Positions 34,618-43,270 of a stretch of 64,000 nucleotides of DNA are shown piece by piece (positions within the stretch are counted from its first letter, which is position 1; every line of letters begins with the position of its first letter). The position numbers and the translations under genes were made by a program. Source of the DNA: JADLCX01 sp964630785 (GTDB taxonomy: Bacteria; Planctomycetota; Phycisphaerae; Phycisphaerales; UBA1924); contig CAZVZG010000019.1 in assembly GCA_964630785.1 (NCBI GenBank), positions 22,643 through 86,642 of the forward strand, given 5' to 3'. The notes beneath the pieces were generated by a model. It searched no databases and was not told the origin of the DNA. It was given only the letters and a program-made list of their open reading frames with translations.

Positions 34618-35976
34618 GTGAAGACCATCATCGAGCCGTTCCGAATCAAGAGCGTTGAGCCGATCCGAATGACCACCGCCGCGGAGCGGGAGGCGCGCCT
34701 GCGCGAGGCCTCGTTCAACCTTTTCCTCCTCAAAGCCCGCGACGTCATCATCGACCTGCTCACCGACTCCGGCACCGGCGCGATGAGCGCCGAGCAGTGG
34801 GCGGGCGTCATGCGCGGCGACGAGTCGTACGCCGGCGCCGAGTCGTTCTTCCGTTTCCGCGACACGCTCCACGCCATCACCGGCTTTGACCAGGTCCTCC
34901 CCACCCACCAGGGGAGGGCCAGCGAGCGAATCCTTTTCGAGCTCATCGGCGGCGAGGGTCTGGTCGTACCCAACAACGCGCACTTCGACACAACCCGCGC
35001 CAATATCGAGCACTCCGGCGCGGAGGCCCGCAACCTGCCGATCCCGGAGGCCGCGGACCCGAAGAGCCGCCATCCGTTCAAGGGCAACATCAACATCGGC
35101 GCGCTCGAAGCGTTGATCGATGAGGTCGGGGCCGAGCGTATCCCCGTGGTCATGTGCACGGTGACAAACAACTCCGGCGGCGGGCAGCCGGTGAGCCTCC
35201 AAAACCTCCGCGACGTCCGGCACGTGTGCGACCACCATCGGATCCCATTTTTCCTGGACGCCTGCCGCTTCGCCGAGAACGCCTGCTTCATCAAGCGGCG
35301 CGAACCCGGACAGCAGCACCGCTCCGTAGCCGAGATCGTGCGGGACATGTTCGACCTGGCCGACGGCGCGACCATCTCGGCCAAGAAGGACGGCATGGTC
35401 AACATCGGCGGCGTGCTGCTGATGCGCGATCCGCAGCTCTTCAGGCGAGCCTGCAACCTGCTCATCCTCACCGAGGGGTACGTCACTTACGGCGGGCTCG
35501 CCGGACGCGACCTCGAAGCCATGGCTCAGGGCTTCAAGGAGGTCATCGAGGAGGACTACCTCGTCTACCGCCTGCGCAGCACCGAGTACCTGGGAGAGCG
35601 TCTGCTGGCGGCCGGCATCCAGATCGTCGAGCCGCCCGGCGGGCACGCCATCTACATCGACGCCAAATCGTTCTGCCCGCACATCCGCCCCACGGAGTAC
35701 CCCGGCCAGGCGGTCGCCTGCGGCCTGTACCGCGTGGGCGGTATCCGCTCGTGCGAGATCGGCAGCGTCATGTTCGGCGGCGACGGACGGCCCGACCCGC
35801 CGATGGAACTCGTGCGGCTCGCAATCCCGCGCCGCGTGTACACGCAGAGCCACGTCGATTACGTCGCGGAGGCCGCGGGCGAACTCTTTGCCCGCCGGCG
35901 AGAGCTGCGAGGTCTGAAAATCGTCGAGCAGCCCGAGGCGCTTCGGCACTTCACGGCGCGGTTTGAGGAGGTCTGA
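34618..35976 (+). CDS. tnaA: Tryptophanase (tryptophan indole-lyase)
   Basis: A 452-residue PLP enzyme matching E. coli TnaA along its whole length. EPFRIKSVEP opens the protein, FIDLLTDSGTGA-type sequence appears as IDLLTDSGTGAMS, then THQGRASE, TNNSGGGQPVS and the PLP loop SAKKDGM with Lys257. Two residues that separate tryptophanase from tyrosine phenol-lyase are of the tryptophanase type: Asp124 in HFDTT and His444 in LRHFTA. It should convert tryptophan to indole, pyruvate and ammonia. There is no TnaC-like leader that I can see in the 42-bp gap upstream, so attenuation as in E. coli is unlikely. No tryptophan permease gene is adjacent. Confidence 0.93.
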   Translation: MKTIIEPFRIKSVEPIRMTTAAEREARLREASFNLFLLKARDVIIDLLTDSGTGAMSAEQWAGVMRGDESYAGAESFFRFRDTLHAITGFDQVLPTHQGRASERILFELIGGEGLVVPNNAHFDTTRANIEHSGAEARNLPIPEAADPKSRHPFKGNINIGALEALIDEVGAERIPVVMCTVTNNSGGGQPVSLQNLRDVRHVCDHHRIPFFLDACRFAENACFIKRREPGQQHRSVAEIVRDMFDLADGATISAKKDGMVNIGGVLLMRDPQLFRRACNLLILTEGYVTYGGLAGRDLEAMAQGFKEVIEEDYLVYRLRSTEYLGERLLAAGIQIVEPPGGHAIYIDAKSFCPHIRPTEYPGQAVACGLYRVGGIRSCEIGSVMFGGDGRPDPPMELVRLAIPRRVYTQSHVDYVAEAAGELFARRRELRGLKIVEQPEALRHFTARFEEV

Positions 35977-36072
35977 GTCATCCGCTCGCTCGCTTGTCGC
36001 CGCGTGGCCGACCGCTCCGCGCGGCGGTGAATGGCGACGCCCGGATCGGTGGTGAGCCTGTACCATTCCGAC

Positions 36073-38118
36073 ATGCCCTCATTCCCCCCCCCTCCCATTC
36101 CCCTCACCCTTGTCGAAAAACTCGCCTCCCGCCACGCCGTCGGGCTCGCTCCCGGCGCGGCCGTCCGCTCGGGCGAGTTCATCACCATCCGCCCCAAGCA
36201 CGTGATGACGCACGACAACACGGGCGCGGTGATGCCCAAGTTCAAGCAGATCATCGCCGCGGCGGGCGTGCCGGCGAGGGTCCACGACCCGCGGCAGCCG
36301 GTCTTTGCGATCGACCACGACATCCAGAACAAGACCCCCGAGAACCTGGGCAAGTACGCCAAGATCGAGGCCTTCGCGCGCGAGCAGGGGATCGACTTCT
36401 ACCCCGCGGGAACCGGCATCTCGCACCAGGTGATGGTTGAGCAGGGCTACGTGGTGCCGGGCGCGATGGTGGTCGGCAGCGACTCGCACTCCAACCTGTA
36501 CGGCGCTCTGTGCTGCCTGGGCACGCCGGTCGTGCGCACCGACGCCGCGAGCATCTGGGCCACGGGCGTCACCTGGTGGCAGGTGCCGCCGGTCGCGAAG
36601 GTCACGCTCAGGGGCCGGCTCCGGCCCGGCGTGGTCGGCAAGGACGTGATCGTCGCTCTCTGCGGCCTGTTCAACCACGACGAGGTGCTCAACCACGCTG
36701 TCGAGTTCCACGGCGACGGGATCGGCGCGATCTCGATCGACCAGCGGATGTCAATCGCCAACATGACGACCGAGTGGGGCGCACTGGTGGGGCTCTTCCC
36801 CTTCGACGAGGTGACGCGGGATTACCTGTACTCACGGGCCGATTACTTCGCCAGAGGCGGCGGCAAACACCGCCCCGGCACGCGCCGTGCGGACTCTCTG
36901 GGCTCATACACCCGCGCCGATGTCGATGGCTGGTGGGCATCTCGGGAGAACCTTCGGCCTGACCAGAACGCGCGGTACGCCGTCGAGCTGGAGGTCGATC
37001 TGGACACGGTCGTCCCCCACGTCTCCGGACCCAACGACGTCAAGACCATGACGTCGCTCCCGGAGATTGAAGCCAGGCAGGTCGCGATCAACAAGGCGTG
37101 GCTCATGTCGTGCGTCAACGCCCGCTACGAAGACCTCGCCGCGGCCGCCGCGATCGTCAAGGGGAAGCGGGTCGCCCCCGGCGTCGAGTTTTACCTCGCG
37201 GCCGCGAGCGCGGAAACGCAGGCCCGTGCTCAGCAGGAGGGCCACTGGCAGGCCCTGCTGGACGCGGGGGCGATCGAGCTCCCGCCCGGATGTGGAACAT
37301 GCATCGGCCTGGGCGCGGGCACGATCAAGGCCGGTGAGGTCGGGATCAGTGCAACCAACCGCAACTTCGAGGGGCGCATGGGCGATCGCAAGGGCTTGGT
37401 CTACCTCGGCTCACCCGCCGTCGTGGCCGCGAGCGCCGTCGCCGGTTACATCTGTGCACCGTCACACTTTCAGGATACGCGCATCCGGGGGAATGCTTCT
37501 CATCCAACGAGCGCGCCCACGGCATCCGAAGCACAACCCGCGGGCCGAGATCAACCGTCCGCCCCCGTGCTGCCCGGTTTCCCGGCTTCGGTTCGCGGGC
37601 GTGCGTGGTTCATGGACCGCGACAACCTCAACACCGATGGCATCTACGCGGGAAAGCACACGTACAACGACGCGATGACCCCGGACCAGATGGCCGGGGT
37701 GATCTTCGAGAACTACGACCCCGACTTCCGCTCCAAGGCGAGGCCCGGGGACGTCATCATCGGCGGGCTCAACTTCGGGACCGGCTCCTCCCGTGAACAG
37801 GCGGCCACCGCGCTCAAGTACTTCGGCATCCCGTGCGTCATCGCCGCCAGTTTCAGCGAGACGTACAAGCGCAACGCGTTCAACAACGGGTTTGTTTGCT
37901 TCGAATGCCCCGAACTCGTGTCGCACCTGCGGGAGACCCGCTCTGACGATAAGTCCCGACAATGCGGCGACATAGACATCGATTTTCAGCGATCCAAACT
38001 CACCCTGGGCGGGCGGATGTTCGCGTTTGCCGCGCTGTCGTCGGTCGCGCAGGACCTGGTGGTGGCGGGGGGCGCGGAGGAAGTCGTTCGGCGAAGACTG
38101 ACGGAACGCAAACGCTGA
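36073..38118 (+). CDS. Fungal-type homoaconitase (LYS4/LysF-like), large and small domains fused
   Basis: A 681-residue aconitase-superfamily protein that follows yeast homoaconitase Lys4 block by block: HVMTHDNTG, DHDIQNKTPENLGKY, PAGTGISHQVM, SDSHSNLYG, RTDAASIWATGVTWWQ, GKDVIVALCGLFN, ANMTTEWGALVGLFP and VSGPNDVK. The 4Fe-4S ligands are Cys347 (MSCVNAR) and Cys407/Cys410 (GCGTCIG). The swivel domain starts around 505 and has NLNTDGIYAGKHTY and GSSREQAATALK. A variable Pro/Ser-rich linker (about 470-500) joins the parts. Predicted reaction: homocitrate to homoisocitrate, or citrate to isocitrate if the substrate range is broad. ATG at 36073 is chosen over an in-frame start 42 bp upstream. 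Bacterial homoaconitases are usually split in two genes, so the fusion is notable. Confidence 0.78.
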   Translation: MPSFPPPPIPLTLVEKLASRHAVGLAPGAAVRSGEFITIRPKHVMTHDNTGAVMPKFKQIIAAAGVPARVHDPRQPVFAIDHDIQNKTPENLGKYAKIEAFAREQGIDFYPAGTGISHQVMVEQGYVVPGAMVVGSDSHSNLYGALCCLGTPVVRTDAASIWATGVTWWQVPPVAKVTLRGRLRPGVVGKDVIVALCGLFNHDEVLNHAVEFHGDGIGAISIDQRMSIANMTTEWGALVGLFPFDEVTRDYLYSRADYFARGGGKHRPGTRRADSLGSYTRADVDGWWASRENLRPDQNARYAVELEVDLDTVVPHVSGPNDVKTMTSLPEIEARQVAINKAWLMSCVNARYEDLAAAAAIVKGKRVAPGVEFYLAAASAETQARAQQEGHWQALLDAGAIELPPGCGTCIGLGAGTIKAGEVGISATNRNFEGRMGDRKGLVYLGSPAVVAASAVAGYICAPSHFQDTRIRGNASHPTSAPTASEAQPAGRDQPSAPVLPGFPASVRGRAWFMDRDNLNTDGIYAGKHTYNDAMTPDQMAGVIFENYDPDFRSKARPGDVIIGGLNFGTGSSREQAATALKYFGIPCVIAASFSETYKRNAFNNGFVCFECPELVSHLRETRSDDKSRQCGDIDIDFQRSKLTLGGRMFAFAALSSVAQDLVVAGGAEEVVRRRLTERKR

Positions 38119-38219
38119 TGTATTGCGAGGGCCTTACTCGCCCTTGTGACGTCGACCGATTGACGATAGATTGATGGGGTTGGGGGGGAGCGAGCGAGCG
38201 TTCGCCCATCGGAGCCGCG

Positions 38220-39512
38220 ATGGACCCATCGCGTCACAAGCAACGCGATCGTCTGGCAAACTTCCCGATCTGGTTGGCGCTTGCCTATTTCACTGTTTCT
38301 GCCGTTTACATCCGGGTCTCTGATCGCCTGCTCGAACTGGTCGTGCACGATCCGGAACGCCTAACTCAGATCCAATCGTTCAAGGGCTGGGCCTTCGTCA
38401 CGGTCACGGCCGTGCTGCTCTTTCTAGTCGTGCGCCGCTTCGCCCGCTCCGTTGTCCGCGCGGAGAAATCTCTGGCCGCGGTCCGCCTCGACTACCGACG
38501 GCTTGTCGAGACCATCACCGACGGTGTGTGCGTGAGCGACCCGACGGGGCGGGTGGTCTTCGTGAACGACCGCCTGTGCGAGATGCTCGGCGTCAGCCGC
38601 GAGCGGGCGCTGCGTGAAGGGATCGACGACATCCTCGGCGCGAAGCCGCCGACCTGCGCCGAGAACGACGTCTACCCGGCCGACGAGGTACGCATCGCGC
38701 GACCGGACGGGGACGTTCGCTGGGCGATCCTCTCCGAGACGCCGCTCGGCACGCCGGGCGGCGCGGCCCCCGGCCGTCTCCGCGTGCTCACGGACAACAC
38801 CTCCCGGCGCCGGGCGGCCGATGAGATGGGCCGCCTGCTGAACCTTCAGCAGGTGCTCATTTCCGAGCTGGATCATCGCGTGCGCAATAATCTGGCCTCG
38901 TTGGTGGCCATCATCGAGATCGCCGCGCGCGGTCACCCGGACGTCGAACGCTTCGCCACCAAAGTCATCGGGCGCGTCCGCGTGATGGCGTCCGCCTATG
39001 CGCTCTTGTCTGAGTCTCACTGGCAACCGGTTCCGCTGGCTCGCCTGGTCACCGTGGTTACCGCGCTTGCCGAGGAATGCCGCAGCGCGAGCGGGCCGCC
39101 TGCTCAGATTCCGGTCGATCAGGTTGTCCCGCTCATGCTCGTCCTGCACGAGCTGTTCTCCAACGCGAGGGACCACGGCTCATTGCATTCGCCGTCCGGT
39201 CGGTTGGAAGTCCGATGGCGAACGCAGGAGGGGCCGGAAGGCACGCGGATTGTGCTCGTTTGGACCGAGCGCGGCGGGCCCGCGCCCGTCTCTCCGGCCC
39301 GCGAGGGCTTCGGGCTGGCGATGGCGACCGGCATCGCGTCGTCCGACCTCCGCGGCGGGCTCGAATACACGGTCTCGCCGGAGGGCGCGGAGATCACGCT
39401 CACCATCACACCAACCGCCCACACCGGGCCGAGCCCCTGGGTCGGGAACGGCGCGAATCGCAACGGCCACAAAAACAACTCAGGCGCGTCGCACGCCCCC
39501 GTGGGCGGGTAG
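38220..39512 (+). CDS. PAS-containing sensor histidine kinase, HisKA_2/HWE type
   Basis: A 430-residue kinase. Two membrane helices (about 15-34 and 57-77) enclose a short periplasmic loop. A PAS domain follows (YRRLVETITDGVCVSDPTGRVVFVN...). The phospho-acceptor box is ISELDHRVRNNLASL, the form used by HisKA_2/HWE kinases. The ATPase part has LVLHELFSNARDHGSL as its N-box, and a GFGLAMATG glycine segment. No response regulator is next to it, so its output is unknown. The C-terminal tail is Asn/His/Gly-rich and probably disordered. Its frame ends 24 bp before the convergent OPT transporter. Confidence 0.85.
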   Translation: MDPSRHKQRDRLANFPIWLALAYFTVSAVYIRVSDRLLELVVHDPERLTQIQSFKGWAFVTVTAVLLFLVVRRFARSVVRAEKSLAAVRLDYRRLVETITDGVCVSDPTGRVVFVNDRLCEMLGVSRERALREGIDDILGAKPPTCAENDVYPADEVRIARPDGDVRWAILSETPLGTPGGAAPGRLRVLTDNTSRRRAADEMGRLLNLQQVLISELDHRVRNNLASLVAIIEIAARGHPDVERFATKVIGRVRVMASAYALLSESHWQPVPLARLVTVVTALAEECRSASGPPAQIPVDQVVPLMLVLHELFSNARDHGSLHSPSGRLEVRWRTQEGPEGTRIVLVWTERGGPAPVSPAREGFGLAMATGIASSDLRGGLEYTVSPEGAEITLTITPTAHTGPSPWVGNGANRNGHKNNSGASHAPVGG

Positions 39513-39536
39513 CGACGCGGCGCATCAACCGAACCG

Positions 39537-41531
39537 TTACAGCGCGAATACCTGCACAAGAACGTCGCCGATGCCCACCAGGGCCGCGCCGGCGATGATG
39601 CCCGCGCAGATCGGCTCGTGGGTGTCCACCCAGAGTTTTCGCCCGAAACTCTCCTGGCGCCGCCCGTAGACCCTCCCCATCGCGTAGAAGAACGCCGAGC
39701 CGCAGAACATGGCCAGGGTCGAATCGGGCGGAAGCACGACACCCAGCCCCATCGCCAGGGGCGAGAGCGGGAACCTGTTCTTCGTAAGGATTCGGACCAG
39801 TTCGAGCGCCAGGCCGAGCACGACGGCGATGAGCATCGACATCTGCGCCGAGTGCGGCAGCCCCTTGATGCCCTTGCTGATCAGGTCGCTCACGCCCTTC
39901 CACTGGAGCGCGCCGGGAAAGCCGAACTGGGCGGTGAGCGAGTCGAGCACCGAACCGTCGTAGGGGTGCTGGGAGAGGAACAGCACGTAGAACAGCGGCG
40001 TGCTCGCGGCCGCGCCCGCGACGATGCCGATGCAGTGGCCGATCGCCTGCTGCCTCGGCTTGGCGCCGAGCATGTACCCCGGCTTGATGTCCATGAGCAG
40101 GTTGCTGGCGTTGCTGGCGACCTCGGTGGTCATGAGCGCGGTCATGAGGTTGGTCGCGGGCACCTGTCTGTCGAGTGCGCCGAAGATGAACTGCGGGATC
40201 TTGGAGAGCGAGCCCGTCGGCGTGATGCTCGTGAGCGCGGTCGAGTTGGCCGCGATGAGCGTCAACACCAGGATGAGCGGGATGGCCAGCGCCCCCCACA
40301 CCCACTTCACTCCGAACCAGTCGTGCATCATCCACACGCCCACGGCGCCGATGATCGGCACGCCGACGAACGAGATCCACACCGGCAGCTCGATGTGCCT
40401 GAGGACGTCCTCGCCGTTGTTCCGGCGACCGCCGAAGAGGCCCGTGAACGACGAGATGATGATCTTGGGCTTGGCGAAGAGGGAAACCAGGCTCGCCACC
40501 ACGAGCATCGCGATCCCCGACCACAGCGCCCAGGACGTGAGCACGTCCCGGTAGGTGAACTCCATTGCGGGGGTGATGGTCTCGATGCCCTTGACGACCC
40601 ACTGCCCGTCGATCTTCTCACGCAGCGGGCGCGACACGTCGCCCCAGCTCACGGCCATCGGCGCGAGGTACCCCCACATGACGGCCGCGCCGATGAGCAG
40701 GCTCGTGGCGTAGCGGATGTTCATCAGCCCGCCCGCTCCGAACATCGCCAGGTCGAGCGTGGGTGAGAGGCCGAGGTTGCGGACATCGGACCCGAAAATC
40801 CGCAGCGCTGGGCCCTTGAGGTGGTGGTAGTAGATGTGGTCGATGTGTTCGGAGAGCCAGCGCACCTTCGACATACCCAAGAGGCGGGCCTGGACAAACG
40901 TCTGGTATCCTTCGCCCGAAAGAAACTTGACCAGCCCCGCGAACCCCGCGGCCAGCAGCAGCACCCACGCCTTGAAGACGCCGACCTTCGCGTCCGATGT
41001 GTAGAGCGTGTCGAGCACGACGCCGCACGCCGCACCCTCGGGGAAGGGGTGCTGTTCGTCGTTGATGAAGCGTCGCTTCATCGGGAACGCCACCAGCACT
41101 CCCATCGTCGCCAGCACCACGTTGATGAGCATCATCTGCCACCAGGGCATGATCTTGTTGCTCACCATCATGTACGCGGCGATACCGGAGATCAACGGTC
41201 CGGTCATGTAGCCCGCGGCCGTCGCGATCGACTGCATGCAGTTGTTTTCGAGGATCGTGAAGTCCTTGGCCAGGCGAAGGGCCGAGAGGGCCCGGAACGC
41301 GGCGAACGCCAGGATCACGCTCGTGAGCCCCACGCCGAGCGACCATCCGGTCTTGGCCCCGATGTACAGGTTCGTCGCCGAGAGCAGGCCGCCGAGGATG
41401 AATCCGGTGACGGCGGCCCGGAGCGTCAACTGAGGCATGTCGCCGCGGAAGACGTTCTCGAACCACCACCGGTCCTTCTGCTCGCGGGACCAGGTGCGGA
41501 CCTGCTCTTGGGTGAGGTGCTTGAGGGCCAT
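39537..41531 (-). CDS. OPT-family oligopeptide/metal-chelate transporter
   Basis: About 664 residues with some 14-16 hydrophobic segments. The family signature ENNCMQSIATAAGYM appears near residue 95, and GGLLSATNLYIGAKTGWSLG begins the first helix. Bacterial OPT proteins import oligopeptides or metal chelates driven by protons. ATG at 41531 (MALKHLTQEQV) is preferred; the frame stays open far upstream over the divergent dehydrogenase gene, which is a shadow. The 111-bp gap upstream holds the divergent start of the isocitrate-dehydrogenase-like gene. Substrate cannot be inferred. Confidence 0.9.
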   Translation of the reverse strand: MALKHLTQEQVRTWSREQKDRWWFENVFRGDMPQLTLRAAVTGFILGGLLSATNLYIGAKTGWSLGVGLTSVILAFAAFRALSALRLAKDFTILENNCMQSIATAAGYMTGPLISGIAAYMMVSNKIMPWWQMMLINVVLATMGVLVAFPMKRRFINDEQHPFPEGAACGVVLDTLYTSDAKVGVFKAWVLLLAAGFAGLVKFLSGEGYQTFVQARLLGMSKVRWLSEHIDHIYYHHLKGPALRIFGSDVRNLGLSPTLDLAMFGAGGLMNIRYATSLLIGAAVMWGYLAPMAVSWGDVSRPLREKIDGQWVVKGIETITPAMEFTYRDVLTSWALWSGIAMLVVASLVSLFAKPKIIISSFTGLFGGRRNNGEDVLRHIELPVWISFVGVPIIGAVGVWMMHDWFGVKWVWGALAIPLILVLTLIAANSTALTSITPTGSLSKIPQFIFGALDRQVPATNLMTALMTTEVASNASNLLMDIKPGYMLGAKPRQQAIGHCIGIVAGAAASTPLFYVLFLSQHPYDGSVLDSLTAQFGFPGALQWKGVSDLISKGIKGLPHSAQMSMLIAVVLGLALELVRILTKNRFPLSPLAMGLGVVLPPDSTLAMFCGSAFFYAMGRVYGRRQESFGRKLWVDTHEPICAGIIAGAALVGIGDVLVQVFAL

Positions 41532-41642
41532 GGGGCGGCGAGTGTACACGCCCTTCCCGCACATCGCCCCCCACCCCTCGCACGCCCGACCCGGTATGCT
41601 TCCCACCCAGCCACCCACCCAACCCCGAAGGAGTCTCCCGGA

Positions 41643-42800
41643 ATGGCCAAGTACAACATCGCCTGGATGCCCGGCGACGGCATCGGCAACGACGTGATGG
41701 AAGCCACCCGACTGGTCCTCGACGCGATGAAGCTCGACGCCGAGTACGTCCCGTGCGATATCGGCTGGGAGTTCTGGTGCAAGGAGGGCAACCCGCTGCC
41801 GGAGCGGAGCGTCAAGGTGCTCCAGTCCACCACCTGCGGCCTGTTCGGGGCCATCACCAGCAAGCCGCAGGACGAGGCCAAACAGGAGCTCGACCCCGGG
41901 CTCAAGGGCAAGGGCCTGGTCTATTTCTCCCCCATCGTCAAACTCCGCCAGCTCTTCAACCTGCACACCAACATGCGCCCGTGCAAGAGCTACGAGGGGA
42001 ACCCGCTCAACTACCGCGGGCAGCGCCTGAACAACCCCGACGGCAGGGACGTGATGATCGACCAGGTGGTCTTCCGCGAGAACACCGAGGGCTCCTACGG
42101 CGGCGTGGAGTTCTTCCCGCTGCCCGAGGGCGTGTACACCGCCCTCTGCGCCAACCCGAAGATGAAGCCGTGGAAGGACAAGGGGCTCGACAACGTGGCC
42201 CTCTCCACCCGTATCGTCTCGGTACAGGGCTGCACCAATATCTGCCGCCAGGCGTTCGAGTTCGCCAAGAAGACCGGGCGCAAGCGCGTCACGCTGGTCG
42301 AGAAGCCCAACGTGCTGCGCGAGACCGGCGGCCTGATGACCCGCATCTTCCGCAAGATGGGCGAGGAATACAAGGCGGCGGGCATCTGGGCGGACGAGGC
42401 CAACATCGACGCCATCTGCATGTGGATGTTCAAGAACCCCCAGGACTACTCCGTGCTCGTGGCGGAGAACATGTTCGGCGACATCATCTCCGACCTGTGC
42501 GCCGGGCTGGTCGGCGGCCTGGGCTTTGCGCCCAGCGGCAACATCGGGGACAAGTACGCGGTCTTCGAGCCCACGCACGGCAGCGCGCCCAAGTACGCCG
42601 GGCAGTACAAGGTCAACCCCATCGCCATGCTGCTGACCGCCAAGATGATGCTGGACTGGCTGAAGGAAAGCGACAAGGCCGCAAGGCTGGAGTCCGCCGT
42701 CGCCCGCGTCATCAAGGAAGGCAAGGTGCGGACGTACGACATGGGCGGGAAGCACACAACGATCGAGGTGGCCCAGGAGGTTGCCCGGCACGCGGGTTAG
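41643..42800 (+). CDS. Isocitrate/homoisocitrate/isopropylmalate-family dehydrogenase
   Basis: A 385-residue beta-decarboxylating dehydrogenase. The N-terminus has MPGDGIGNDV. The substrate loop is SPIVKLRQLFNL..NMRPCKS at 96-116, and the middle has VVFRENTEGSYGG. The C-terminal signature is AGLVGGLGFAPSGNIGD..AVFEP.HGSAP. In the substrate loop the Ser and the distal Arg of isocitrate dehydrogenase are kept (S96, R102) but the Asn two residues after the Ser is Ile98, and the following segment resembles homoisocitrate and isopropylmalate enzymes. Cofactor and substrate are therefore open. An AAGGAG site precedes the ATG. The stop codon overlaps that of the convergent MauE-like gene. Confidence 0.8.
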   Translation: MAKYNIAWMPGDGIGNDVMEATRLVLDAMKLDAEYVPCDIGWEFWCKEGNPLPERSVKVLQSTTCGLFGAITSKPQDEAKQELDPGLKGKGLVYFSPIVKLRQLFNLHTNMRPCKSYEGNPLNYRGQRLNNPDGRDVMIDQVVFRENTEGSYGGVEFFPLPEGVYTALCANPKMKPWKDKGLDNVALSTRIVSVQGCTNICRQAFEFAKKTGRKRVTLVEKPNVLRETGGLMTRIFRKMGEEYKAAGIWADEANIDAICMWMFKNPQDYSVLVAENMFGDIISDLCAGLVGGLGFAPSGNIGDKYAVFEPTHGSAPKYAGQYKVNPIAMLLTAKMMLDWLKESDKAARLESAVARVIKEGKVRTYDMGGKHTTIEVAQEVARHAG

Positions 42801-43270
42801 AAACGCTCCGACCCGCGTCGCCCAGGAAAGACCAGCGCTCCGAGCGCAAAGGCGAGCGCCACGCCGCCGTCGCGACGGACCATTGGCGCCCAATCCTCGA
42901 TGATCCGACTCGACAGGCCGCATCCGCACGACCCGGCGATTATCGGCGGGTGCATCCAAAGCCACGAGCAATACACTGTGAGCCCACCAAAGAAGGTGGC
43001 CAGCAGCCACATCGCCCAGCGCCGGCGAGAGTTCGAGGAAACGCAGAGCCACACGGCCGCAAGACCTACGAGCAACTCAAGGACAACAAACGCGACGGAC
43101 GCGAGTCTGATCCAAGCGGCGGGCATAACTCCTTGTTTGGTCACCGCTTCCACGAACACCTCGAAGGCCGAGACCTTCATCAGGCCGGTGAAGATCAGCA
43201 CGCCGCCCGCAAACGCACCCAAGAGCGCGAGAAATCCCGGCGCCAGCCTCAATGGCGACAGAATATTCAT
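42797..43270 (-). CDS. MauE/DoxX-like membrane protein
   Basis: A 157-residue protein with four membrane helices in the MauE/DoxX pattern: FLALLGAFAGGVLIFTGLMKV, then a second helix with VLELLVGLAAVWL, a third with CSWLWMHPP and a fourth at the C-terminus. Between helices 3 and 4 lies an external GSCGCGLSS motif with a Cys-x-Cys pair, the redox-active feature of MauE-like proteins, which support disulfide formation. ATG at 43270 overlaps the upstream stop (ATGA). It is the last gene of the pseudopilin module. Its stop codon shares four bases with the stop of the convergent dehydrogenase. Confidence 0.72.
   Translation of the reverse strand: MNILSPLRLAPGFLALLGAFAGGVLIFTGLMKVSAFEVFVEAVTKQGVMPAAWIRLASVAFVVLELLVGLAAVWLCVSSNSRRRWAMWLLATFFGGLTVYCSWLWMHPPIIAGSCGCGLSSRIIEDWAPMVRRDGGVALAFALGALVFPGRRGSERF

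Noticed and set aside
34618..35976. Tyrosine phenol-lyase instead of tryptophanase
   Set aside because: Asp124 and His444 are those of tryptophanase; the lyase has Thr and Phe there.
33289..36066. A 925-codon open frame on the minus strand
   Set aside because: It is a shadow of saccharopine dehydrogenase and tryptophanase on the plus strand.
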